Shown in pieces: positions 1 through 6,583 of a stretch of DNA of 10,556 bases. This DNA is from Treponema sp. UBA3662 (lineage in GTDB: Bacteria; Spirochaetota; Spirochaetia; Treponematales; Treponemataceae), in the NCBI GenBank assembly GCA_002373205.1, contig DFJV01000112.1, positions 1 to 10,556 of the forward strand, given 5' to 3'. The notes under the pieces are model-generated. The model had not been told where the DNA came from. It worked only from the letters and a program-made list of their open reading frames with translations, and made no database searches. The position numbers and the translations under genes were made by a program. The stretch's first letter is position 1; each line of letters opens with the position of its first letter.

Positions 1-314
1 ACTTGATTCAGCATCTATTAATTCAGCACCTACAAATTCACATCCATTCCGCAGATTCTGAGTCAAGCTCAGAATAACAAAAAAAACTCAGAATGACAAA
101 AAAAGTAAGAATAACACAAAGCAAAAGCCACCGCCATGCAGCACAAGGTTGCGGCCAACCGCCACGCAGAACGCAGTTGCGGAATCCCGTCATGCTGAAC
201 TTGATTCAGCATCTATTAATTCACCACCTACAGATTCACATCCATTCCGCAGATTCTGAGTCAAGCTCAGAATGACAAAAAAAGCTCAGAATGACAAAAA
301 CTCAAAATAACTAA
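1..314. repeat. REP-like palindrome block, two direct copies of a ~100-bp unit
   Basis: No credible gene lies here. Bases 1 to about 85 recur almost exactly at 199 to 283, an offset of 198 bp; the first copy is cut by the window edge. The complete unit carries two facing palindromes. The forward one is ATGCTGAA (192-199), loop CTTGA, TTCAGCAT (205-212). The reverse one is ATTCTGAG (253-260), loop TCAAG (CTTGA on the other strand), CTCAGAAT (266-273), and it also occurs at 55-75. Both have perfect 8-bp stems. Short slipped copies of CTCAGAATGACAAAA follow at 88-104 and 285-300. The block lies just downstream of the histidine kinase stop codon, where such palindromes often sit on transcript 3' ends, but no T-tract makes it a convincing terminator. 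A small reading frame through it (93-275) is only translated repeat. Confidence 0.85.
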
Positions 315-3062
315 TCATCGCAAAGCTTTTTCCGCATAGTCAGCAATGGCATCGTAAAGCTTCTGTGGATTTATAGGCTTTGGCAAATTCCCGGTAAGCC
401 CAGTGCTGGAAGTAGCCATCCTATCCTGAACAAAAGCATCAGCAGAAAGAGCAATTATAGGAACAGAGCCAGCATCCCGTCTGTTCAAGGAACGGATCTT
501 GCTTGTAGCTTCCCAGCCGTCCATGATTGGCATACGGATATCCATAAGAATTGCAGCGTAGTAGTTTTCCGGGCTCTTTTCAAACAAATCAAGGCCTTCC
601 TGACCGTTCTTGGCAATATCAGCCTCCATTCCAGCCCTGCGAATAAGCTCAGCCGTAATCTCTGCGTTAATAGAATCATCCTCACAAACAAGAATGTGCA
701 GCCCTTCAAGAATTGCTGCCTTATCCTTAACCTTTGAACCTTCGCCAAGAGGGGCATCCTCTTTTTCCACCAGAGGAAGAACAAGCGTTATAAAAAAGGA
801 AGTGCCCTTGTTCTGCTCGCTTTCCACACGGATAAAGCCACCCATAAGCGTAACAATCTGCTTTACAATTGCAAGCCCAAGGCCTGTTCCCATAGAAGCC
901 GCAGTGTTGCGCTCCTGGGTAAAAGGCTCAAACATGTGCTGCTGGAAAGACTTGCTCATGCCAATGCCCGTGTCTTCCACAACAATATCAGAAACAAAAG
1001 CGTCTTCCGCGTAGGAATAGTTCTTGCAGTAAACCTTTATCTTGCCGCCGTTAGCCGTATACTTGATGGAATTGGAGACAAGGTTGGAAAAAAGCTGCAT
1101 AAAGCGCATCTTGTCCGTAAAAATCTTCTTCTCCAGCTTGGGGAATTCCGTAGAAAAAGAAATGTCCTTATTTTGGCAGAGGGGATCAAAAAGAACATGC
1201 AGTTCGTCCGCAAACTCCTCAAAAGAATAAGGGGCTGGGCTTAGGGAAATCTTCTGGCTGCCCATCTTGTTAATATCAAGAATGTCGTTCAGGATGGAAA
1301 GCAGGTAGTTGCCGCTAAGCTCAATCTTTTGCAGGTAGTTGCTTGTGTTCTCCGGGTTGGCCTCCTTCTTGGAAAGGTAAACCATGCCAAGTATTCCGTT
1401 CAGCGGAGTACGTATGTCGTGGCTCATCTTGCTAACAAAGTCCATCTTTTCGTCATTAGCCCTTACAAGCGCAGAATTCTTCCTCCGCATAAGCATAATG
1501 TAAATTGCCGCCGCCGGAATTCCAAGAATTATAAACGTAATCAGCGTAATAAAAAGTATAAGAAGCGACGGATTCCTGTAGAAGAAAGAAAAAAGGTCTG
1601 CCTCCTGCTCAAGGCTAAGCTCCTTGCGGAAAATACTGGTTATGTAATTTTCCCCCAAAGCCTGAATTCCCTTGGACATTATGGAAAGAAGCCTGGCATC
1701 TGCACGGCTGCTTACACCGGCACAAATCGTGTACTGGTATTCCGGAATAACCGTATACTGCATGTTTATGTACTTAACGTTGGCCTGGTAGACCGCCGCC
1801 TGGTAGCTGTTAAGCAGAGTGTAGTCAGCCTCACCGGAAAGCACGGCGTTCATGCAGTCGTTTGCAGAAGTGTACATCTTGAAAGAAGCGTCCTTGCCGT
1901 AAAGCTTCCTGCCTATCTTAGAAATGTATGCAGAACCAAGTTCCGCAACAACAGGGGGAGTCCTTGGCTGCCTCTTCTTGTCCTGAACCTGCAGAATAGA
2001 AATATCCGTAAGGCCGCTCGTAAGGTTCATCTTGTATTCGGTAGCATAGGCAAAATCAAGCGGAGCCTCGCAAAGAACCGGAGACTCCCCGTAAATAATA
2101 CCGGCAAGGGCAGAAGTGTAGGACTTGTAGGGAACATAGTTAAACTTTAGCCCCGTAACCCGGCTCAAAGCCTCGTAAACCTCCGCCAGGGGGCCTGAAT
2201 ACTTACCGTCCTTAAAGTAGCTTATTGGGTACCAGGTAACGGTACACGCAACACGCACGGGAGAAGCATTCCTTATGTATTCCCTTTCGCTTTCCGTCGG
2301 CTTAAATTCGCGGTAATTTTCAGTCTTGTAGTAGCGGTCCTTCATGTCGGAAAGAAAATCCGGCATGTCCCTGTTAATAGCAGTTATGGCCTTGTCTATC
2401 TCAGAAGCAATTTGTCCCTTGTCCTTGGCAACAGCAATGTGCATGTTGCGCGACTGGCAATCGGCAATCTTATAAAAGTTGGACTTATGAATGTCGTTCA
2501 TAAGCATTGCATCTATCTTGCCACTTTCAAGGGAATCCTCGCAGCTCTTCAAATCGCTAAAACCAACAATCTCCGGAACAAAACCATTGGCATCCGCATA
2601 TTCCTTCAAATCCTTTACCAGAATAGACTTTTCCTTGTCCCCGGTAAGAGTGCCAATCTTCATGCGGTTAAAGCTTTCAAAATCTTCGTAGGCATAAGAA
2701 GACCTTGCACGGTTGGCAACAAGAATCATTCTGGAAGAAAGTATGGGTCTTTGGGTATAAACAAACCCTTCCGTATCCTCAGAATCCTTGTAGAGGCCGC
2801 AAATCAAGTCCGCCTGCCCTTCTCTCACAAGCTGCTTTGCGCGCGCCATGTTTTCCGTGCGGATAAAGTTAAACTTCCAACGTGTGTATTGCTTTATTAC
2901 AAGAAGAATTTCATAACCGTAGCCCGAATACTGTCCAGTTGAAGAGTCATATTCCTGAAAACCCTCTTCAGGGTAATATGCAACCCTCACGGTCGATTGT
3001 TTTGCGGATATTGGAAAAAGACAAAAAATGAAAAACTGCAATAGCAGAAAGGCTTTTTTCAT
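315..3062 (-). CDS. Hybrid sensor histidine kinase with two periplasmic solute-binding domains (BvgS/EvgS-like)
   Basis: A 915-residue membrane hybrid kinase. Residues 1-20 are a signal peptide. Residues about 24-248 and 266-480 each resemble a family-3 extracellular solute-binding (Venus flytrap) domain, so the sensor is a tandem pair. A transmembrane helix at about 498-526 leads directly into the HisKA domain, with no recognisable PAS or HAMP. The H-box is MSHDIRTPLNGILGM with phospho-acceptor His548. The ATPase domain shows the N-box (LVSNSIKYT, Asn664), G1 (EDTGIGM, 696-702), F-box (FEPF, 711-714) and G2 (GTGLGLAI, 725-732). A C-terminal receiver (about 788-910) has the acidic pair Asp795/Asp796, phospho-acceptor Asp841 (MDIRMPIMDG), Ser873 and Lys895. 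The family binds a small periplasmic ligand and relays phosphate His to Asp. No HPt or DNA-binding output domain follows and no partner regulator is in the window, so ligand and target are unknown. No strong Shine-Dalgarno precedes the ATG, but the signal peptide supports this start. Confidence 0.93.
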   Translation of the reverse strand: MKKAFLLLQFFIFCLFPISAKQSTVRVAYYPEEGFQEYDSSTGQYSGYGYEILLVIKQYTRWKFNFIRTENMARAKQLVREGQADLICGLYKDSEDTEGFVYTQRPILSSRMILVANRARSSYAYEDFESFNRMKIGTLTGDKEKSILVKDLKEYADANGFVPEIVGFSDLKSCEDSLESGKIDAMLMNDIHKSNFYKIADCQSRNMHIAVAKDKGQIASEIDKAITAINRDMPDFLSDMKDRYYKTENYREFKPTESEREYIRNASPVRVACTVTWYPISYFKDGKYSGPLAEVYEALSRVTGLKFNYVPYKSYTSALAGIIYGESPVLCEAPLDFAYATEYKMNLTSGLTDISILQVQDKKRQPRTPPVVAELGSAYISKIGRKLYGKDASFKMYTSANDCMNAVLSGEADYTLLNSYQAAVYQANVKYINMQYTVIPEYQYTICAGVSSRADARLLSIMSKGIQALGENYITSIFRKELSLEQEADLFSFFYRNPSLLILFITLITFIILGIPAAAIYIMLMRRKNSALVRANDEKMDFVSKMSHDIRTPLNGILGMVYLSKKEANPENTSNYLQKIELSGNYLLSILNDILDINKMGSQKISLSPAPYSFEEFADELHVLFDPLCQNKDISFSTEFPKLEKKIFTDKMRFMQLFSNLVSNSIKYTANGGKIKVYCKNYSYAEDAFVSDIVVEDTGIGMSKSFQQHMFEPFTQERNTAASMGTGLGLAIVKQIVTLMGGFIRVESEQNKGTSFFITLVLPLVEKEDAPLGEGSKVKDKAAILEGLHILVCEDDSINAEITAELIRRAGMEADIAKNGQEGLDLFEKSPENYYAAILMDIRMPIMDGWEATSKIRSLNRRDAGSVPIIALSADAFVQDRMATSSTGLTGNLPKPINPQKLYDAIADYAEKALR

Positions 3063-3073
3063 ATCTTAATTCA

Positions 3074-3102
3074 ATAATACAACCAGTATTAAAAAAAAAC
3101 AA
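3074..3102 (-). promoter_or_regulatory. Possible sigma70-type promoter for the hybrid kinase
   Basis: On the minus strand TTGTTT (3102-3097) and TATTAT (3079-3074) are separated by 17 bp, with an oligo-T run in the spacer. The predicted start would leave only a handful of bases before the ATG, so the leader would be very short. The region is AT-rich and chance matches are likely, so this is tentative. Confidence 0.3.
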
Positions 3103-3144
3103 GTTTCAAAAAGCCCAGCCGACAAAATCAATTAAAAATAAGGT

Positions 3145-3160
3145 GGGGGAAGTCTCCCCC
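3145..3160. repeat. G/C hairpin GGGGGA-AGTC-TCCCCC
   Basis: Perfect 6-bp stem with a 4-base loop. A similar C/G hairpin with a 4-base loop lies at 3397-3412 (CCCCCT, CTAC, AGGGGG). The two bracket the 18-bp inverted repeat at 3184/3355, which suggests one compound structured element. There is no adjoining T-tract, so neither hairpin is called a terminator. Confidence 0.6.
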
Positions 3161-3183
3161 TCGCTCCAGCCGCGAGTCGCTAC

Positions 3184-3372
3184 ACAAATGCCGTAAGGGG
3201 CAAAAATTTCAAAGCAAAAAACAACATTATCCACAGACACAGGGCCTGCCGAAGCGCTTACCCTCCGTGCCATTAGACTCCGCACAGGGAACGGCCGTCA
3301 CCCTGAGCTTGACTCAGGGTCTGTACCGCAACAAAATACCTGTTTTCAAAACAAGCCCCTTACGGCATTTGT
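3184..3372. repeat. 18-bp perfect inverted repeat enclosing ~150 bp
   Basis: ACAAATGCCGTAAGGGGC at 3184-3201 is exactly reverse-complemented at 3355-3372. The enclosed DNA has no gene. It contains a REP-like palindrome (3300-3320) and an isolated TTATCCACA at 3227-3235. An 18-bp perfect match is well beyond chance at this distance. It could be terminal repeats of a small non-autonomous element, or two dispersed repeats in opposite orientation. No target-site duplication is evident. Confidence 0.8.
3300..3320. repeat. REP-like palindrome, ACCCTGAG stem variant
   Basis: Stem ACCCTGAG (3300-3307), loop CTTGA, stem CTCAGGGT (3313-3320), perfectly paired over 8 bp. It keeps the CTTGA loop and the flanking GTC...CT context of the other copies in this window but has a different, still complementary stem. 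Confidence 0.8.
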
Positions 3373-3450
3373 TCCGCTTTGTCGCGTCTTCCACTACCCC
3401 CTCTACAGGGGGCAAGCCCCCCGTAACGCCCCCCTTTGCTGCACAAAGCC

Positions 3451-3645
3451 CGTCATGCCGAACTCGATTCGGCATCTCTTTGCAACACAAAGCCTGTCAT
3501 GCCGAACTTGATTCGGCATCTCTTTACAACACAAAAACTGTCATGCCGAACTTGATTCGCCATCCCTTTGCTACACAAAGTCCGTCATGCCGAACGCTAC
3601 GCCACATTCGCACGCACTTGCTACGAATGTGGATTCGGCATCTAT
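3451..3645. repeat. Tandem array of four REP-like palindromes, 44-bp period
   Basis: Four palindromes begin at 3455, 3499, 3543 and 3587, exactly 44 bp apart. The first is ATGCCGAA, loop CTCGA, TTCGGCAT; the second has loop CTTGA; the third has one right-arm mismatch (TTCGCCAT). The intervening DNA is itself conserved (CTTTGC or CTTTAC, then ACACAAAG-like), so this is a tandem array and not unique spacers. In the fourth copy the loop is replaced by about 39 bp (3595-3633) holding a second perfect 9-bp stem, CCACATTCG (3602-3610) with CGAATGTGG (3624-3632). Reading frames through the array are translated repeat. It lies downstream of the lipoprotein gene on the minus strand. Confidence 0.88.
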
Positions 3646-3701
3646 TACACTCCAGCTTACGGGCAATTCTTATACAGCCATCCTAGCCAGAGCAAAAAGC
3701 C

Positions 3702-4124
3702 CTATTCCTTCTTCAGATACTTCTCGGGAACCTTGGCAAGATCGTTTTCTACCATCTTAAGGTATTCCCCCGGATAAGACCCCGGCAAACTGGAAGCGTA
3801 GAGGTTCTTTATCTCGTTAAGCACAGGAATGGCCTTGTCCCACTTCTTAGCCTTTACGTAAATGTGGGCAATCTCGTACTTTCCTTCTATATAAGTAACC
3901 GTATTCATGCCGTAGCGGGCAATAAGCGTGTCGTAGTAGTACAAAGCCTGCTTTTCCCTGCCTGCATTATAGGCATTCTGCGCCTTCTGAATTATCTCGC
4001 GCGCAGTCAAATTAGCCGGAACCTCAGGATTGGATGTCTGGCAAGCAGTAAACAAAGCCCCCGAAAGAGCCAGTGCAAGCACCGCGGAAAAAAATGTTGT
4101 CTTCTTAATAATTAACTGTTTCAT
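3702..4124 (-). CDS. Small TPR-like exported lipoprotein, function unknown
   Basis: A 140-residue protein with a basic N-terminus (MKQLIIKK), a hydrophobic segment and a lipobox-like FTAC ending at Cys28, typical of spirochaete lipoproteins and predicting a lipid-anchored envelope protein. From about residue 41 to 135 it is helical. The segments IIQKAQNAYNAGREKQALYY and YEIAHIYVKAKKWDKAIPVL look like one and a half to two tetratricopeptide helical hairpins, a fold used for protein-protein contacts. It recalls the N-terminal part of BamD/YbgF-type TPR proteins but is too short to be a full BamD, so no specific role is claimed. The start is oddly arranged: GGGGG lies only one base upstream of the ATG, too close for a normal Shine-Dalgarno, yet no later Met would keep the signal peptide. 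It stands alone, with repeat-rich DNA on both sides. Confidence 0.82.
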   Translation of the reverse strand: MKQLIIKKTTFFSAVLALALSGALFTACQTSNPEVPANLTAREIIQKAQNAYNAGREKQALYYYDTLIARYGMNTVTYIEGKYEIAHIYVKAKKWDKAIPVLNEIKNLYASSLPGSYPGEYLKMVENDLAKVPEKYLKKE

Positions 4125-4208
4125 TCCCCCACTATATCATTTTTCCCAACTTTAGGGAACACAGAAAAAAAAACTATGCCATGTAGCTATTCAAAACTTC
4201 CTCGCCAA

Positions 4209-4706
4209 CGACCACTAACCCCAATCAAAGTGCCCCATGTCTACCCCAAAATCCGTTGCCCACGGTCACTGAGCCCAGTCGAAGTGCCGTAGCTACCCCC
4301 AAAAGCATTTGTCAAAACAAAATCCGGGTTCTTAGGGCGGAAGGCAAGGGCATATTTTCAATAATTATTATGCAAAAAAACAGGAAGCCAGTTTTGTGTG
4401 CAGCGGAAGGCACACAACGGTAGCAAGTGCGTAGCGTTGTGGGCTGAAAAACCGCATTGGAGCGGAACGGTCACCGAGCCCCGTCAAAGTGCCCCATGTC
4501 TACCCCAAAATCCGTTGCCCACGGTCACTGAGCCCAGTCGAAGTGCCGTAGCTACCCCCCAAAAGCATTTGTCAAAATAAAAATCCGGGTTCTTAGGGCA
4601 GAAGGCAATGGCATATTTTCAATAATTATTATGCAGAAAAACAGGAAGCCAGTTTTGTGTGCAGCGGAAGGCAAATCCGGCTGAAAAACCGCATTGGAGC
4701 GGAACG
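4209..4706. repeat. Recent tandem duplication of a ~260-bp intergenic unit
   Basis: DNA from 4226 to 4411 recurs at 4485-4672 (offset about 259) with only a few substitutions and two single-base length changes, so the duplication is recent or kept uniform. Both copies contain a palindrome-related motif near 4264 and 4523 (GGTCACTGAGCCCAGTCGA followed by AGTGCC). The copies then differ. Copy 1 has a 32-bp hairpin segment (4412-4443) where copy 2 has AAATCCGG (4673-4680); after that both share the 26 bp starting CTGAAAAACC (4444 and 4681). No gene is supported: a 60-codon frame at 4398-4580 crosses the duplication and has no Shine-Dalgarno. Confidence 0.9.
4413..4441. repeat. Hairpin insertion with the ACGCACTTGCTA loop
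   Basis: Stem CACAACG (4413-4419) pairs with CGTTGTG (4435-4441). Read on the minus strand, its loop contains ACGCACTTGCTA, the same 12 bases found in the loop of the nested hairpin at 3612-3623, although that stem (CCACATTCG) is different. This defines a second small family with variable stems and a fixed loop. Confidence 0.7.
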
Positions 4707-4805
4707 TACCCGGCAGCGTAGCTTCAAGCCGCGCAGCGAGTTTAATTTCCTATTCCGCGACACCGCGGGTTTTCAGACGGATTTGACTGGGAGCGGAACA
4801 CAAAA
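4653..4805. repeat. Large stem-loop repeat element, variant C
   Basis: Nested inverted repeats of about 153 bp. The outer stem is TTTTGTGT (4653-4660) with ACACAAAA (4798-4805). The middle stem is AAATCCG-G-CTGAAAA (4673-4687) with TTTTCAG-A-CGGATTT (4770-4784), 14 of 15 paired, continuing imperfectly as GCGGAA (4699-4704) with TTCCGC (4753-4758). The centre at 4708-4741 (ACCCGGCAGCGTAGCTTC...) matches 6189-6222 with one mismatch in 34. The element lies just upstream of the argC promoter. No transposase is present, so it would be non-autonomous if mobile. Confidence 0.78.
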
Positions 4806-4829
4806 TTGACTTCCGTGTCTTTGCCATTC

Positions 4830-4858
4830 TTGCACAAAACCCGCATAGAAACTATAAT
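4830..4858 (+). promoter_or_regulatory. Near-consensus sigma70 promoter of argC
   Basis: TTGCAC (4830-4835), a 17-bp spacer, then TATAAT (4853-4858), a perfect -10. Transcription should begin near 4865, giving a leader of about ten bases containing AGAGG and a T run before the ATG at 4876. No ARG-box operator was recognised. Confidence 0.8.
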
Positions 4859-4875
4859 TAGGCAAAGAGGTTTTT

Positions 4876-5976
4876 ATGGAAAAGATTAAAGTTGGAATTA
4901 TCGGCTCAACGGGATATGCAGGCGTGGAACTCTTCAGAATCTTGCTCCGCCACCCGGGAGTAGAAAAAATATTCTGCTCAAGCGTAAGCTTCGAAGGCCA
5001 GCAGATTGACGGTGTTTACCAGAACCTTATAGGCCAGATGGACGGCAAGTGCGACGGAAAGCTCTTAACAGCAGACGAAGTAAAAGAAAAAAGCGACATA
5101 ATCTTTACCGCACTCCCCCACGGCATTGCAGAAGAATATGCAGACTACTGCCTTTCACACGGCAAAAAGCTCATAGACCTTAGCGCAGACTTCCGCTACG
5201 GCATGGACGAAGAAACCTTCAAGACCTGGTACAAAAAGGAATACCGCTTCCCCAAAACCCACGAAGTAAGCGTCTACGGATCACCGGAAATGAACCGCGA
5301 GCAAATAAAGAAAGCCTCCATAATCGGAAATCCCGGCTGCTACGTTACAAGCGCAACCCTGGGACTGCTTCCAATGCTAAAGAAAGGCCTTGTCAACACA
5401 GACTGCATCATCGTTGACTCAAAAAGCGGCGTTACAGGTTCAGGCCGAAACCCATCCATGGCAAACCAGTTCTGCGAATGTGGCGAAAGCTTTAGCGCCT
5501 ACAAAATTGGAGCCCACCGCCACCAGAGCGAAATTGAGCGCAACATGACAACCCTTGCCGGCAAAAAGACAAACGTCATCTTTACCCCCCACCTTCTGCC
5601 CCAGAACCGCGGAATCCTAAGCACAATCTATGCCCCGCTCACAGACGATGCCTCCACTTCCCTAAAACAAAAGGCAGACAAAGAATTTGAAGGCGACATG
5701 GCAAGCGCAATCCGTGCAATCTACACAGAAGCCTACAAAAACGAACCGTTTGTCCGCGTGCTCCCAGCCGGAGTTGCCCCAACAACCAGAACAATCCGCT
5801 ACTCAAACTACTGCGACCTCCAGGTTTACGTAGTCAACGGCGGCAAAATGCTGGAAGTAGTAAGCGTCCTTGACAACATGATAAAAGGCGCATCCGGCCA
5901 AGCCGTCCAAAATATGAACCTAATGTTCGGCTACCCAGAAACCTGCGCCATAGACTTCATCCCCCCCGCCTTCTAA
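4876..5976 (+). CDS. argC: N-acetyl-gamma-glutamyl-phosphate reductase
   Basis: A 366-residue cytoplasmic enzyme of arginine (ornithine) biosynthesis. It reduces N-acetyl-glutamyl 5-phosphate with NADPH to N-acetyl-glutamate 5-semialdehyde. The N-terminal dinucleotide-binding motif GSTGYAGVELFR is at 10-21. Catalytic Cys155 lies in IGNPGCYVTSATLGLLP, followed by SKSGVTGSGR (182-191) and the HRHQSEI segment (214-220) that supplies the active-site histidine. The C-terminal GASGQAVQNMNLMFG (338-352) is the usual family signature. Length fits the longer (type 1) ArgC class. The start follows AAAGAGG and five T residues, and the sequence is full length. It has its own promoter and no other arginine gene is adjacent here, so it appears monocistronic. 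An imperfect hairpin follows at 6001-6030. Confidence 0.97.
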   Translation: MEKIKVGIIGSTGYAGVELFRILLRHPGVEKIFCSSVSFEGQQIDGVYQNLIGQMDGKCDGKLLTADEVKEKSDIIFTALPHGIAEEYADYCLSHGKKLIDLSADFRYGMDEETFKTWYKKEYRFPKTHEVSVYGSPEMNREQIKKASIIGNPGCYVTSATLGLLPMLKKGLVNTDCIIVDSKSGVTGSGRNPSMANQFCECGESFSAYKIGAHRHQSEIERNMTTLAGKKTNVIFTPHLLPQNRGILSTIYAPLTDDASTSLKQKADKEFEGDMASAIRAIYTEAYKNEPFVRVLPAGVAPTTRTIRYSNYCDLQVYVVNGGKMLEVVSVLDNMIKGASGQAVQNMNLMFGYPETCAIDFIPPAF

Positions 5977-6000
5977 TCTGGCGCTACCCCTATATAAAAA

Positions 6001-6030
6001 CTGTGTCCAGCACATCCAGTCTGGGCACAG
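6001..6030 (+). terminator. Hairpin downstream of argC, possible transcript end
   Basis: CTGTGTCCAG (6001-6010), 10-base loop, CTGGGCACAG (6021-6030): a 10-bp stem with one G-U pair, 24 bases after the argC stop. It is followed by a C-rich and not a T-rich run, so it may stabilise a 3' end instead of acting as an intrinsic terminator. Confidence 0.4.
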
Positions 6031-6132
6031 CCACCTTCCCCCCTTCTTCCCCCAAAAATAACAGAAAATCAGTTCGTAACGCAGAAAAAAAGCAAGGCAT
6101 ATCTCCTGAATTGTAATGAAAAAATCATGTTA

Positions 6133-6287
6133 AGAAAGCACTGGAATGTAGGCGGAAAAAGTGGCAAAAAAGCATTTGCGCGGAGCGAACCCGGCAGCGT
6201 AGCTTCAAGCCGCGAAGCGAGTCAGACACCTTGTATCCGCGCTCGGCTTTTTTGACGCGGTTCCTGCCGAGAATGGAAGTGCTTTCT
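6133..6287. repeat. Large stem-loop repeat element, variant A
   Basis: About 155 bp of nested inverted repeat. Outer stem AGAAAGCACT (6133-6142) with AGTGCTTTCT (6278-6287); middle stems CAAAAAAGC (6165-6173) with GCTTTTTTG (6246-6254), and GCGCGGA (6178-6184) with TCCGCGC (6236-6242). The centre contains the 34-bp segment shared with 4708-4741, then GTCAGACACCT (6221-6231). The right half recurs inverted at 10508-10556. No gene is visible. Confidence 0.82.
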
Positions 6288-6319
6288 CAAATAGAAGTTT
6301 CCCTATCCGATAAAATTTG

Positions 6320-6468
6320 AGGCACGCTGGAATGGAGCCGGGGTTCGTGACGAAAATCCATTTTGCGCGGTACGACCGCAGGGAGTTAGACACCTATTAC
6401 CGCGCACGGGGTTGGAAGCAACCCTTTGGAGTTTCGGCACGGTTCCCGGCGGGAATGGAAGCGTGCCT
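6320..6468. repeat. Large stem-loop repeat element, variant B
   Basis: About 149 bp with the same architecture as the element at 6133 but different stems. Outer stem AGGCACGCT (6320-6328) with AGCGTGCCT (6460-6468); central stem TGCGCGGTA (6364-6372) with TACCGCGCA (6398-6406), both perfect. It shares GGAATG after the left outer stem, a GTTAGACACCT central motif and a GGTTCC...GAATGGA right flank with variant A. A small extra hairpin, GGGTTG-GAAG-CAACCC, lies within the right half. It ends about 80 bp before the gpsA promoter. Confidence 0.8.
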
Positions 6469-6544
6469 TGTTTTAGAATAATGCTTTTCAAAATTGTTTT
6501 AAATTTGCACTTACCTTCCACACCTTTATTTTTATCACCATATA

Positions 6545-6553
6545 TGCTATAAT
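6545..6553 (+). promoter_or_regulatory. Extended -10 promoter of gpsA
   Basis: TGCTATAAT (6545-6553) is an extended -10 with a perfect TATAAT hexamer. The -35 region at the matching spacing (TTTATT) is weak, which is common for extended -10 promoters. Transcription should start near 6560, about 24 bases before the ATG. Confidence 0.68.
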
Positions 6554-6583
6554 ATTCTAGATTTTCTTTTTAAGAAGGTTTTT

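Noticed and set aside
1329..2150. 273-codon plus-strand reading frame opposite the histidine kinase
   Set aside because: It lies wholly antisense to a clearly functional kinase, its composition is unlike a folded protein, and it has no Shine-Dalgarno.
3227..3235. Replication origin suggested by a perfect DnaA box TTATCCACA
   Set aside because: Only one exact box is present, with no cluster, AT-rich unwinding region or dnaA/dnaN nearby; a single 9-mer match is not evidence of an origin.
3451..3645. CRISPR array
   Set aside because: The 44-bp periodicity looks CRISPR-like, but the intervals between palindromes are near-identical instead of unique, there are only four units, and no cas gene is present.
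3267..3686. 139-codon plus-strand reading frame
   Set aside because: It is translation of the palindromic repeat array, shown by its repeating peptide pattern every 44 bp.
6320..6468. Integron attC sites (GTTAGAC in the element centre; Treponema denticola is known to carry an integron)
   Set aside because: In attC sites the ends are conserved (RYYYAAC and GTTRRRY) and the middle varies. Here the ends vary and the middle is conserved, the motif is GTCAGAC in the sister copy, and there is no integrase or cassette gene.
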